64,000 nt of DNA from Kibdelosporangium aridum (GCF_900176515.1 NZ_FWXV01000021.1:30140-94139), one strand, 5' to 3'. Numbered from the stretch's first letter, positions 8,062 through 16,479 are shown. A program made the numbers and translations. The notes: generated by a model not told the origin, from the sequence alone.

Positions 8062-9846
8062 CTACCAGGTGTCGACGTTCGGCCGGTTGGCCCGCGCCAC
8101 CTCCTTCGGCAGGGCCGCGGCGATCCACCGGCGGGTGTCCACCGGGTCGATCACGTCGTCGACCTCGAACATGGACGCGGCGTTCAACGCTTTGCCGCGC
8201 TCGTAGGCCATCGCGATCATGTTCTCGAGGGTCTCCTTGCGCCGCACGGGATCCGTGATCGCGTCGAGTTCACGCCGGAAGCCGAGCTTGACCGCGCCCT
8301 CAAGACCCATCGCACCGAACTCAGCGGTCGGCCATGCCACCGTGGCGTACGGGATTTTCGCGCCACCGCCGAACATCGCCATCGCGCCGAGCCCGTACGC
8401 CTTGCGCAGCACGACAGCACACATCGGCACGGTCAGGTTCGCGCCTGTCACGAACAGCCGGCTGAAGTGCCGGACCGTCGCGGTTTTCTCCGACTCCGGG
8501 CCGACCATGAACCCAGGGGTGTCGCACAACGACACGATCGGCAGGCCGCGGCTGTCACACAGTTGCATGAACCGCGCGGCCTTGTCGGCCGCGTCCCGGT
8601 CGATCGCGCCGCCGAGATGGCCGGGATTGTTGGCGATCAAGCCCATCGGCCTGCCTTCGATGCGGACCAACGCGGTCAGGATCCCCATACCGAACCGCGG
8701 GCGGAGCTCCAGCACCGAATCGACGTCGGCGATCCCGTCGATCACCTGACGGACTTCGTACGCGCGGACCCGGTTCTCCGGAACGACGTTACGCAACCGC
8801 TCCTGGTCCACAGTGGACCAGTCGGCACTGGTGCCGGTGAAATATGACAGGTACTTCTTGGCCACTCGGACGGCTTCTGCCTCATCGGCAACAGCGATAT
8901 CGACGACGCCATTGGGCTCCTGAACCGACAACGGCCCAACGTCTTCCGGTGCGACCACGCCGAGACCGCCACCTTCGATCATCGCGGGGCCGCCCATACC
9001 GATCGTGGCATCGGCAGTCGCGATGATCACGTCGCAGCAGCCGAGCAACGCCGCGTTGCCGGCGAAACATCGGCCAGCCACTACTCCGACGAGCGGAACA
9101 AGCCCGGATAGCTTGGCGAACAACGAAAACGCCGGTGCGTCCAGCATCGCGACCAACGGGACGTCCGTATCACCCGGCCGCCCGCCTCCACCTTCCGCGA
9201 AGAGCACGACCGGCAGCTTGCGCCGGGCCGCCAGCTCGAACATACGGTCTTTCTTGGCATGGTTGTAAAAGCCTTGCGTGCCCGCGAGAACCGTTGCGTC
9301 GTAGGCAACGACAACGCTCTCGCGGCCGTCGATCTCCGCGATGCCCGCGACCATGCCGTCCGCCGGGGTCTTCTCGACGAGTTCCTCCATCGACCTGCGC
9401 TGCCGTTGCGCCGCAACGACCAAGCCGCCGTACTCGACGAAAGTGCCGGGGTCACAGAGGTCTTCGACGTTCTCGCGGGCCGTTCGCCTGCCCTCGCGAT
9501 GCCTTCGCTCGACCGCCTCCGGCCTGTTGATGTCCTTCCCCGCCGCTCGCCTCGCGAGAACCTCGGCCAGATCCGGCCGGATCCCGTTGTCCACCTGTTC
9601 GATGTGATCGGTGTGCGGCGCTGCGACCACTCCAGGCTCGATGGTCACCAACACCTGGTCGCGACGCACCGTTTCGCCCGCGGTCACGGAGATCTCGCCG
9701 ACGCGGCCGGCGATCGCAGACGCGACAACGTGTTCCATCTTCATCGACTCGAGTACGACCAGCTGCTGGCCGGCGGCGACCTGGTCACCAGGGCTGACCG
9801 AGACCAGGACGACAGTGCCCTGCATCGGCGCGATGACGGTTTCCAT
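8062..9846 (-). CDS. Biotin carboxyl carrier - carboxyltransferase fusion (acyl-CoA carboxylase)
   Basis: 594 residues in two parts. Residues ~1-72 are a biotinyl domain with the biotinylation motif ESMKMEH, the target being Lys36. Residues ~85-594 are an acyl-CoA carboxyltransferase with crotonase-type folds: GGRPGDTDVPLVAM, GRCFAGNAALLGCCD, ADATIGMGGPAMIEGGG and CDTPGFMVGPESE. It should carry CO2 on biotin and transfer it to an acyl-CoA. There is no biotin carboxylase domain or gene here, so a partner from elsewhere is needed. Start is ATG at 9846. The usual order in fused actinobacterial enzymes puts the biotinyl domain after biotin carboxylase, so this N-terminal placement is notable. Confidence 0.88.
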   Translation of the reverse strand: METVIAPMQGTVVLVSVSPGDQVAAGQQLVVLESMKMEHVVASAIAGRVGEISVTAGETVRRDQVLVTIEPGVVAAPHTDHIEQVDNGIRPDLAEVLARRAAGKDINRPEAVERRHREGRRTARENVEDLCDPGTFVEYGGLVVAAQRQRRSMEELVEKTPADGMVAGIAEIDGRESVVVAYDATVLAGTQGFYNHAKKDRMFELAARRKLPVVLFAEGGGGRPGDTDVPLVAMLDAPAFSLFAKLSGLVPLVGVVAGRCFAGNAALLGCCDVIIATADATIGMGGPAMIEGGGLGVVAPEDVGPLSVQEPNGVVDIAVADEAEAVRVAKKYLSYFTGTSADWSTVDQERLRNVVPENRVRAYEVRQVIDGIADVDSVLELRPRFGMGILTALVRIEGRPMGLIANNPGHLGGAIDRDAADKAARFMQLCDSRGLPIVSLCDTPGFMVGPESEKTATVRHFSRLFVTGANLTVPMCAVVLRKAYGLGAMAMFGGGAKIPYATVAWPTAEFGAMGLEGAVKLGFRRELDAITDPVRRKETLENMIAMAYERGKALNAASMFEVDDVIDPVDTRRWIAAALPKEVARANRPNVDTW

Positions 9847-9861
9847 GGCGCCGATCCAACA

Positions 9862-10710
9862 TCAAATCTCCCAGCGAAGCCCAATCGTGCCCGACGCGTT
9901 GAACTCGATCAGGTGCACCGAGCCAGTCGGACTGGCGGCCAGATCCCATGAGGACGACTCGACCCTGGCGCAGCGGGCCGGGACCGCGGCCTGGTCGAAC
10001 CGGGCCTCCAGCACGTAGTCCCTCGTAGTGCGGTGCAGCCTGCGGACGAACCTGTCCGGCCGGCCGACATCGACGATCCGGTACTCCATGATGATCGTCT
10101 CGCCGCGCGCCAGCGGCGCGTCGAACACCAATTCCGCCACCGTCATCCCGGTTTCCGGATCGGTATTCAGCGTGCGCACCGCACAGTGCTGGCCCGCGAC
10201 GATCTCACCGGGCGCATCCCACACCACGATCCAGCGGTCGGCGCCGTCGTGACTGGCGCGCAGCACATGCCTGCTGGCGACCTCGACCAGCCTGCCCGTG
10301 GCGTCCACTTCGATCCGATCGTGCTGGGACAGCCGGGTCAGCCTGCCGTCCGAGGACGTGTCCACCCCGGCAAGCAAATGCTCGACCGGCGAACCCCACG
10401 CCTTGAGCATCGCCTCCGGCCCCTTGGGATGCGCGGCCCGGCCGCGCGGGCGCGGCGGCCCGAGCAACGACCGCAACGCCTCCGGCGGGAGCTCGAGCAC
10501 GGCCTCCAGTTCGGCCAGTGCCCGCAACGATTCCGCGCGTTCCGGCCTGCGCCTGCCGGACTGCCAATTGCTCAGCGTAGGCACGCTGATCGACACGTCA
10601 CGTAGCCGCAGCCGGTAGCGGATCCGGTCGAGCGCAAGCCCGCTCGCACTGATCGCCGCCCGCAGCGCCTCGTGGAAAGGCCCCGCTGCCAGCAGTTCCG
10701 GTGTCACCAC
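9862..10710 (-). CDS. Helix-turn-helix transcriptional regulator
   Basis: About 282 residues from a GTG at 10710; the frame is open further upstream but runs into the next gene's 3' end. The N-terminal HTH of XRE type spans about residues 14-60 (RYRLRLRDVSISVPTLSNWQ, then SGRRRPERAES). A linker and a C-terminal all-beta-looking domain of ~180 residues follow (RIEVDATGRLVEVASRHVLR; GETIIMEYRIVDVG) with no enzyme motif, perhaps a ligand sensor. It ends 15 bp before the carboxyltransferase start and may regulate it. Confidence 0.75.
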   Translation of the reverse strand: MVTPELLAAGPFHEALRAAISASGLALDRIRYRLRLRDVSISVPTLSNWQSGRRRPERAESLRALAELEAVLELPPEALRSLLGPPRPRGRAAHPKGPEAMLKAWGSPVEHLLAGVDTSSDGRLTRLSQHDRIEVDATGRLVEVASRHVLRASHDGADRWIVVWDAPGEIVAGQHCAVRTLNTDPETGMTVAELVFDAPLARGETIIMEYRIVDVGRPDRFVRRLHRTTRDYVLEARFDQAAVPARCARVESSSWDLAASPTGSVHLIEFNASGTIGLRWEI

Positions 10711-10792
10711 GGTGCGAACGTAAGCGGCAGTGAAATTCTCTGTCAATGTCACCCAGTAGGTGAAACCCTTACGGCTGCACGAAATTGCTCTG

Positions 10793-11509
10793 TCAGAGTG
10801 CGCTGTGCGCCAGCCAATGGGCGATGAGTTCCCGTTCTCCGGAAACCACAACGTCGTCAAGGCTCAAGCGGCGGTACAAAACCAACAACAACTGCTGCAC
10901 AGAGCCGGACACGGTCACATCGGCCGCGCCGGTCACTGTGCGCTTCCACTGTGGGCCGTCCGGAGTGCGGATGATCAGCCATCCGTCACCCTGCGTCGAG
11001 GACAATCGCAGCGTCTCGCCGTCGCCGCGGAGCTCCGCGTACGCGGGGTTGATGCCCTCAATGAGTTCGAGCAAGGAAAGTACTTCGTCGATCCCGTCCG
11101 CGGCCAGGCCTGCCGGGATGTCGTAGGAAGTTTCGGCGGTGAGTGCTGCGTCGACCGCGTGGATCGTGGTGTCGTGCAGCATTCGGCGCAACCAGAAAGA
11201 CGCGGGCTGCGTACCGCCGAGAAAACTCCAGACTTCCTTGTCCCCCGCCTGGGCCACCGCACGCGCGAGCCCCTCGGCGCCCTCCCGCAGCCAAGTCCTC
11301 CAGTCAGCCGGCACGTCGCCCTCGTTGGAAAACGGCACAGCTTCGCCGGTTTGGACGATCAAGGTGGCACGCCGGTGGATCAGCCCGACGTGCGCGACCA
11401 AATTGCGCACCGCCCACTCCGGACAGGTCGGCACTCGCTTGCCCGGGTCGAGTCCGGTGACGGCGTCGGCGAAGGCATTGGTCTGGTCACGCAGCCAATC
11501 GGTATGCAC
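10793..11509 (-). CDS. Maleylpyruvate isomerase/DinB-fold mycothiol-dependent family protein (paralog 1)
   Basis: 238 residues. The N-terminal MDMPI/DinB four-helix domain contains CPEWAVRNLVAHVGLIHRR and RRMLHDTTIHAVDA, and the C-terminal domain reads ELRGDGETLRLSS and VSGSVQQLLLVLYRR, the usual two-domain layout. In the characterised mycothiol-dependent isomerase the metal ligands are a His and an E-x3-H pair. Here the second motif is D-TTI-H, so Asp replaces Glu. Start is GTG at 11509. It lies 9 bp after paralog 2 on the same transcript. The substrate is not predictable. Confidence 0.82.
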   Translation of the reverse strand: MHTDWLRDQTNAFADAVTGLDPGKRVPTCPEWAVRNLVAHVGLIHRRATLIVQTGEAVPFSNEGDVPADWRTWLREGAEGLARAVAQAGDKEVWSFLGGTQPASFWLRRMLHDTTIHAVDAALTAETSYDIPAGLAADGIDEVLSLLELIEGINPAYAELRGDGETLRLSSTQGDGWLIIRTPDGPQWKRTVTGAADVTVSGSVQQLLLVLYRRLSLDDVVVSGERELIAHWLAHSAL

Positions 11510-11518
11510 ATCTTCACC

Positions 11519-12238
11519 TTAGAGAGCCGTGTTCACGAGCCAGTGCGAGATCAAGTCCCGGTCCCCGGTGACCGTGACGTCGTCGATGCCCAACCGGCCG
11601 TAGCAGAGCAGAAGGAGGTTCTGCGCACTCGCCGAGACAGTGACATCGGCGTCATCATCCGATCGCTGCCAAGCCACTCCGTCTGGGTTCCGGGTGATCA
11701 ACCACGCGTTGCCGTTGGCTCGAAGGCGCAGTGTCTGCCCTGTGCCACGCAGGTTGGCGAAGTGGGGCCGGATCTTCCCGGCGTCCGGGATAGAGACCAT
11801 CTGCAGTCCCTCTTCGATCCCATCGACGGCCACGTCCGCAGGGATCCGATAGGCGATGCCCGCCGTGACGGCCGCATCGAAGGAATGAATCACCGTTTCG
11901 TGCAGCATCCGGCGCAGCCAGAAGGACGCGGGCAAAGAGCCGATCAAGGTCCATACCTTCTTGTCCCCGGCCTGGATCACCGCGTCGGCGAGTTCTTCGG
12001 CACCAGCCCGAAGCCAAGGACCCCAGTCCTGCGGCACGTCAGCGGTCAACGGATCAAGGAATTGCTCGGGCTGGCCGGTTCGAATGATGTTCGCGGTCTG
12101 GCGATGGGCGTGGCCGACGTGCGCGACGAGCGCCCGCACTGACCACTCTGGACAGGTCACGACCTGCTTGTTCCCGTCAAGACCCGTGACGGCTTCGGCG
12201 AATGTCTCGGTCTGGGCGCGTAGCCAGTCGATGTGCAT
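11519..12238 (-). CDS. Maleylpyruvate isomerase/DinB-fold mycothiol-dependent family protein (paralog 2)
   Basis: 239 residues, clearly homologous to the next gene over the full length (MHIDWLRAQTETFAEAVTGL against MHTDWLRDQTNAFADAVTGL). The metal motif is intact: CPEWSVRALVAHVGHAHRQ, then HETVIH with E-x3-H. It is the first gene of a two-gene operon and is transcribed away from a MerR regulator across a 39-bp gap that contains a promoter with a 20-bp spacer. Start is ATG at 12238, only 6 nt from the predicted -10, so a leaderless mRNA is likely. Confidence 0.84.
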   Translation of the reverse strand: MHIDWLRAQTETFAEAVTGLDGNKQVVTCPEWSVRALVAHVGHAHRQTANIIRTGQPEQFLDPLTADVPQDWGPWLRAGAEELADAVIQAGDKKVWTLIGSLPASFWLRRMLHETVIHSFDAAVTAGIAYRIPADVAVDGIEEGLQMVSIPDAGKIRPHFANLRGTGQTLRLRANGNAWLITRNPDGVAWQRSDDDADVTVSASAQNLLLLCYGRLGIDDVTVTGDRDLISHWLVNTAL

Positions 12239-12277
12239 GTCCGTACCGTAGAAAGTGCACTGGGGTGGAGGTTCAAC
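12239..12277 (-). promoter_or_regulatory. MerR-type promoter between paralog 2 and merR-like gene
   Basis: On the minus strand TTGAAC (12271-12276) and TACGGT (12245-12250) are separated by exactly 20 bp. Over-long 19-20 bp spacers are the hallmark of promoters that MerR-family proteins activate by untwisting DNA. The spacer holds an imperfect dyad (CCTCCAC ... GTGCACT). The ATG of the first isomerase-like gene follows 6 nt after the -10. Confidence 0.55.
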
Positions 12278-13183
12278 GTGACACAGGCCACATACGGCAT
12301 CGGCGACCTCGCGCGGGCGACCGGTGTGCCGGTCCGGACCATCCGGTTCTACTGCGACGAAGGCATCTTGGAAGCGTTGCGTAGCGCTGGCGGGCATCGT
12401 CGGTTCGCGTACTCCGCCGTTGACCGGCTCCGGCTGATCCGGCGGCTGCGCGGCCTCGGCCTGGGACTGACGTCAATCAAGTCCGTGTTGTCCGGCTCCG
12501 AATCAGTCGAGGACGTAGTCGCAGCCGAAAGAAAAGCCCTCGACGTCGAACTCGCGGCACTGGCCTGGCGCCGCGCTTCGCTGCACGCGGTCGAACAGGC
12601 CTCCCCTGCCGAGCGCGCGGCACGACTCGACCTGCTCGCCGCGGTGCAGGATCGCGACACGGCACGCGGTTCGCTGATCGACTTCTGGCAACGGATCTTC
12701 CTCGGCCCGATGCCCGACTACTTCGTGGAGATGTTCCTGACGGTCAGCGTGCCCGACCTGCCACCGACACCGACGCCCGAGCAGGTGGTGGCGTACGCCG
12801 AAATGGTGGTGCTGCTGAGCGATTCCTCGCTCCGTGAGGGCATGCTGCGGCGGACACTGCGCAACCTCGAAGAGGTCACGGACGAAGGCGAGCTGCACGC
12901 CGGCATCAGCGAGGCATGCGCGATGGCCCAGCCACTTGTCCTCGCCGGTCAGCGCCCCACCGCCGGCACCGCACTCGATCACTTCGTCGCCACGCACGCC
13001 CGGGTCCGCGGCGCCCGCGACACGCCCCTGTTCCGACGCGACCTCTACCGGATCTCAGCAGTAGAAGCAGGCCCGCCGATGCGCAGGTACTGGCGGCTGG
13101 TCGGGACGGTGACGGGCGAGCCCGTGACCATCGGCGAGAGCCACACCTGGCTGCTCGACGCCCTCGCGACCTCTATCGGGTAA
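12278..13183 (+). CDS. MerR-family transcriptional regulator
   Basis: 301 residues. The MerR winged helix occupies the N-terminus (YGIGDLARATGVPVRTIRFY, then CDEGIL and GGHRRFAYSAVDRLRLI). A coiled region (~75-120) follows and a long C-terminal domain of ~180 residues without a recognised ligand-binding signature; no metal-binding Cys cluster is seen. GTG at 12278 is chosen over the longer frame because GGTGGAGG lies 7 nt upstream. It diverges from the tandem mycothiol-type enzymes across 39 bp, so it probably controls them and itself. The 3' end overlaps the DUF4188 gene by 11 bp. Confidence 0.88.
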   Translation: MTQATYGIGDLARATGVPVRTIRFYCDEGILEALRSAGGHRRFAYSAVDRLRLIRRLRGLGLGLTSIKSVLSGSESVEDVVAAERKALDVELAALAWRRASLHAVEQASPAERAARLDLLAAVQDRDTARGSLIDFWQRIFLGPMPDYFVEMFLTVSVPDLPPTPTPEQVVAYAEMVVLLSDSSLREGMLRRTLRNLEEVTDEGELHAGISEACAMAQPLVLAGQRPTAGTALDHFVATHARVRGARDTPLFRRDLYRISAVEAGPPMRRYWRLVGTVTGEPVTIGESHTWLLDALATSIG

Positions 13184-13619
13184 CCGCGATCCGCTCCCGT
13201 GCCGAGTTCCGCACGACCTCGACATGCTCGGTCGCCTTGGCCAGTCCCATCCTGGGAGTCTCGACGTAGACCGACTCGTGCTTGTCGACGGCGTAGGTCT
13301 CATGCCAAACCCCGACAGCGCCCTTGGCCTTGGCAGCCCGCCGGTTGAACTTCGCCCACGCAGGCCGGTGCTCAGCATCACTCTTGGACGCGTACGCATA
13401 GAGCTTCTCGAGCGAACTCCAGTACTGAACAAGCGTGGGCCCACGCAGGCCAATGGTCAGCTCATAGCCAAGCAAGCCCAGCTCAGGATCCTTATCCAAC
13501 TCCCGCAGCATCGGCGCCATGGCAACCAAGGTCGGCAACCACTGATCAGGCCGCCACGGCCGGTTGATGGTCATCCCAATCAAGAACACAACAAGCTCAC
13601 CATCATGTCGATGGGTCAT
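13173..13619 (-). CDS. DUF4188 domain protein
   Basis: 148 residues with the DUF4188 pattern: VVFLIGMTINRPWRPDQWLP, then APMLRELDKDPELGLLG, then QYWSSLEKLYAYA and WAKFNRRA, ending with WHETYAVDKHESVYV. The fold is probably ferredoxin-like and heme- or small-ligand-binding (inference from the antibiotic monooxygenase-like pattern); function unknown. Start is ATG at 13619; a longer frame to 14015 runs into the repeat and tmRNA and is rejected. The promoter region holds strong palindromes, so the gene is likely under tight repression. Confidence 0.78.
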   Translation of the reverse strand: MTHRHDGELVVFLIGMTINRPWRPDQWLPTLVAMAPMLRELDKDPELGLLGYELTIGLRGPTLVQYWSSLEKLYAYASKSDAEHRPAWAKFNRRAAKAKGAVGVWHETYAVDKHESVYVETPRMGLAKATEHVEVVRNSARERIAVTR

Positions 13620-13622
13620 CCT

Positions 13623-13662
13623 AGATAGTGTCACTCTCCAATAGTGGCGAGTTCCACTATCT
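13623..13662. promoter_or_regulatory. Paired palindromic operator-like sites before the DUF4188 gene
   Basis: Two dyads share the half-site ATAGTG/CACTAT. GATAGTG-T-CACTCTC (13624-13638) has one mismatch. ATAGTGG-cgagtt-CCACTAT (13641-13660) is perfect. They sit 5-45 bp upstream of the DUF4188 start, where a repressor would block transcription. The cognate regulator is not identified. Confidence 0.5.
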
Positions 13663-13790
13663 ATGTCAACCCTGACCACCCGAGCGCGTGGAATGGAGCT
13701 GGAAGGTGGGGCGGAGGTTGGGAACTGAAGGGACCACCAGGCCCCAAACCCCAAGCAAGCCCAACCCTGCGGCGGCAAAGCCGCGCCGTT

Positions 13791-13874
13791 GGTCCAAGCG
13801 AAAAGCGCCCAGCGCTGGATCAGAAGAAACACGCACCGTGGGGGGCATGGGGGGCTCGGCCCCCCAAAATAAAA
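13791..13874. repeat. RNA-associated repeat, copy 1 (after tmRNA)
   Basis: Contains one unit GGTCCAAGCG...CCCAGCGCTGG, the conserved CACGCACCGTGGGGGGCATG segment, and the hairpin GGGGGGC-TCG-GCCCCCC at 13849-13865, then AAAATAAAAC. It lies just past the tmRNA terminator. Copies 2-4 have the same order. Confidence 0.85.
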
Positions 13875-13920
13875 CGGACGACCCGGCGAAAGTTGCGAAG
13901 CAACTGAGCAGGGTCGTCCG
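13866..13920 (-). terminator. tmRNA terminator
   Basis: On the minus strand, 7 nt after the tmRNA 3' end, GGACGACCC and GGGTCGTCC arms enclose an inner AGTTGC/GCAACT stem and are followed by GTTTTATTTT, a T-rich tract. This is a strong intrinsic terminator. Confidence 0.75.
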
Positions 13921-13927
13921 GAGGACG

Positions 13928-14303
13928 TGGAGGTGCCGGGAATCGAACCCGGGTCCTCTGTCGCCTCACCAAGGCTTCTCCGTGCGCAGTCCACTGTGTC
14001 TCTGCTTGGCCCCACCAGTCTCGTGAACTAGCTGGTGTGACGGGCCCAGTCGCTGTTTGCTTCCCTACCGCACTCCGCGACCGAGTACGGCGGTGAGCCT
14101 TCTAGATGATGCCGGCAACCGGGCCGAAGGCACTCCCGGACCGACAAGGAGACTACGTTATCGCTTAGGCAGCGAGAGCGTAGTCCGCCCGACTGGTTTC
14201 AGTCTTGGCGCTTGTTTTTTTGCGACGACGCTTGAGGTGGTCTCTCGCCTGCACCTGCACGCTTCCCTTGACTCAACGTCCAGAGTCGAAACCGTTCACC
14301 CCC
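13928..14303 (-). ncRNA. ssrA: Transfer-messenger RNA (tmRNA)
   Basis: 376 nt on the minus strand. The 5' end GGGGGTGAACGGTTTCGACT and the 3' T-arm GGGTTCGATTCCCGG with CACCTCC close the tRNA-like domain; the discriminator is A and CCA is not encoded. The tag frame reads AKTETSRADYALAA then TAA, starting from a GCC resume codon near 14205; the ALAA end marks products for proteolysis. With SmpB (18606-19088) it rescues stalled ribosomes. The exact resume codon is inferred from other actinobacterial tags. Confidence 0.95.
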
Positions 14304-14327
14304 TGGTTGTGGACATCTTCTCAGTCA

Positions 14328-14355
14328 ATCATAACGCGCTGCCCCCACGTGTTCA
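14328..14355 (-). promoter_or_regulatory. Probable ssrA promoter
   Basis: On the minus strand TGAACA (14350-14355), a 16-bp spacer and TATGAT (14328-14333) precede the tmRNA 5' end by about 24 nt, leaving room for a short precursor trimmed by RNase P. Confidence 0.45.
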
Positions 14356-14437
14356 TTCCGGTTATCGCCCGATGGTGGGGCTGGCCCTACCTCCAGGATG
14401 CTGGCTTGCTCCATCGCTGATGTGACCTGGGCTTGGG

Positions 14438-15736
14438 ATGCTTGTCGCCATGATGACTCAGGTGGAGCAGGTTGATGGGCGTCAGCATCAGCCGAGGGCC
14501 GTTGGGGCGAATGTCTACCTGTTCACCAGCTTCATCACGGCCGTCGCGTGGTTCCCGCTGGTGATGGGGATGCTGTCGGCCGGGTTCGGCACGTTGGTGG
14601 TGTGGGTGGGCTTTCCGCTGCTCACCGTGGCGATGATGCTGATCAGGGGGTTTGCCCGGGTCGAGCGGCGGTTGGTGTACGCCACGCTCGGCTACTACAT
14701 CCCGGATCCGTATCGGCCGATCCCGCCTGGGTTGTTCGGGTGGTTCAAGGGCCGGTTCTTCGATCCGGCTACGTGGCGTGACCTGCTGTACTTGTTCGTC
14801 TTGCTGCCGTTGTCGATCTTTTCGTTCGGGTGGATGGTGGCGTTCTGGGCGGCTGGTCTTGGGTTGTTCTCGCTGCCGATCTGGTACCGGTGGGTTGACG
14901 ACGGGTACGTGCTGTTCGGGTCTGACCGTGGGTTTGCCTACGTCGTCGACTCGTTCGATGACACGCTCCTCCCGGCCGCTGTCGGGATGCTGGTCCTCGC
15001 CGTCGCACTGGTGACGACGCGGTTGTTGGGGGTCATGCACGGCAAGCTGGCGCGCGCGCTGCTGGGTCCGAGCAAGGCGATGTTGCTGGCTGCTGAGGCC
15101 GCGCATCTGCAGGCGAGCCGGGCGCGTGGAGTTGACGCTGCCGAGGCTGAGCGGCGCCGGATCGAGCGTGATCTGCACGATGGCGCGCAGCAGCGGCTTG
15201 TCGCTGTCGCGATGGGACTTGGCCGGGCCAAGAGCAAGATGGACCGTGACCCTGAGGGCGCGAGGGCCTTGATCGACGAGGCGCACGCGGACGCCAAGCA
15301 GGCGGTGGCGGAGTTGCGGGATCTCGCGCGCGGGATCTACCCGGCTGTCCTCGGTGATCGTGGGTTGGACGCGGCGCTGTCGTCGCTCGCCGCGAAGTCG
15401 CCTGTGCCCGTTGAGGTTCATGTCGAGGACGGGTTGTCGGCGGATCGGCGTCCGCCTGCTGCCGTGGAGACCACGGCGTATTTCACGGTCGCTGAAGCGT
15501 TGACCAACATCGCGAAGTACGCCAACGCGTCACAGGCGACGGTGCACGTTCACCGTGAGGACAACAAGGTTGTCGTGCAGATCACGGACAACGGTGTGGG
15601 TGGTGCGCAGACGCGTCGTGGGGGTGGGCTGGCCGGTCTCGCCGACCGGGCTGCGACCATTGACGGCGTGCTGACCGTGGTAAGCCCCATCGGCGGGCCG
15701 ACTGTGATCCGGGCGGACCTGCCGTGCGAGTGGTGA
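14438..15736 (+). CDS. Two-component sensor histidine kinase (HisKA_3, DesK/LiaS type)
   Basis: 432 residues. The N-terminus holds a membrane sensor domain with about four helices (~30-75, 115-150 and 165-200) with the YYIPDPYRPIPPG segment seen in actinobacterial putative-sensor kinases. The phospho-acceptor box ERDLHDGAQQRL has His near 246, and the HATPase parts are AEALTNIAKYANAS and QITDNGVGG. Start is uncertain among ATGs at 14438, 14450 and 14453. It overlaps its response regulator by 13 bp, which indicates translational coupling. The signal is unknown; many relatives respond to envelope stress. Confidence 0.9.
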   Translation: MLVAMMTQVEQVDGRQHQPRAVGANVYLFTSFITAVAWFPLVMGMLSAGFGTLVVWVGFPLLTVAMMLIRGFARVERRLVYATLGYYIPDPYRPIPPGLFGWFKGRFFDPATWRDLLYLFVLLPLSIFSFGWMVAFWAAGLGLFSLPIWYRWVDDGYVLFGSDRGFAYVVDSFDDTLLPAAVGMLVLAVALVTTRLLGVMHGKLARALLGPSKAMLLAAEAAHLQASRARGVDAAEAERRRIERDLHDGAQQRLVAVAMGLGRAKSKMDRDPEGARALIDEAHADAKQAVAELRDLARGIYPAVLGDRGLDAALSSLAAKSPVPVEVHVEDGLSADRRPPAAVETTAYFTVAEALTNIAKYANASQATVHVHREDNKVVVQITDNGVGGAQTRRGGGLAGLADRAATIDGVLTVVSPIGGPTVIRADLPCEW

Positions 15737-16368
15737 TCGCCGAGGATTCCGTTCTGCTGCGAGCCGGGATCGAGCGGTTGCTCGCGGACGAGGGCATCGA
15801 GACCGTCGCCGCCGTCGAGGACGGCGAGCGCTTGCTCGAGGTCCTCGCCGAGCACCGGCCCGATCTGGCCATTGTGGACGTCCGGATGCCGCCGACGTTC
15901 ACCGACGAAGGACTGCGGGCCGTGTTGCGGGCCCGGGAACGCACGCCTGACTTGCCGGTGTTGGTGCTCTCGCAGTACGTCGAGGAGCGCTACGCGGTCG
16001 AACTGATCTCGTCCGGCGCCGGCGGCGTCGGCTACCTGCTCAAGGAGCGGGTGGCCGACGTCGCCGAGTTCGTTGACGCGGTCAACCGGGTCGCTCGCGG
16101 TGGGACGGCTATCGACCAGGAGGTGATCTCGCAGCTCATGGCACGGGGCAGACGTAATCCCATCGACTCGCTCACGCCTCGCGAACGCGAGGTCCTCGGC
16201 CTGATGGCACAGGGCATGTCCAACGCGGCCATCGCGAAGTCCCTCACCGTCTCGGACGGCGCGGTGGAGAAGCACGTCGGCAACATCTTCGCCAAACTCG
16301 GCCTTGAGCCGAGCCAGGAGGAGCACCGTAGGGTGCGTGCCGTCCTGGCGTATTTGGAACGTAGGTGA
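15724..16368 (+). CDS. NarL/LuxR-family response regulator
   Basis: 214 residues. The receiver domain has acidic AEDS near residues 6-9, phospho-acceptor Asp in VDVRMPP near 52 and Lys in YLLKERV near 105. The LuxR HTH is LTPREREVLGLMAQGMSN through VEKHVGNIFAKL (~147-188). Start is GTG at 15724, inside the last codons of the kinase gene. It should dimerise on phosphorylation and activate a few promoters. The acyltransferase gene downstream is a candidate target. The stretch after it contains GGTAGGG and CCCTCCC blocks. Confidence 0.93.
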   Translation: MRVVIAEDSVLLRAGIERLLADEGIETVAAVEDGERLLEVLAEHRPDLAIVDVRMPPTFTDEGLRAVLRARERTPDLPVLVLSQYVEERYAVELISSGAGGVGYLLKERVADVAEFVDAVNRVARGGTAIDQEVISQLMARGRRNPIDSLTPREREVLGLMAQGMSNAAIAKSLTVSDGAVEKHVGNIFAKLGLEPSQEEHRRVRAVLAYLERR

Positions 16369-16479
16369 CTCCCCTGTCAGGGTAGGGAAAACCCCCTCCC
16401 GGAGTTGGGAGCAGACACCAGTGATCTTGTCCCCCGGATTCGCGAGGCTCTTGATAGCCAAGCGAATTGGGGGCACACG

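Noticed and set aside
13173..14015. Long minus-strand frame extending the DUF4188 gene upstream
   Set aside because: The extension runs through the RNA-associated repeat, the tmRNA terminator and the 3' end of tmRNA. The family pattern begins at the ATG at 13619.
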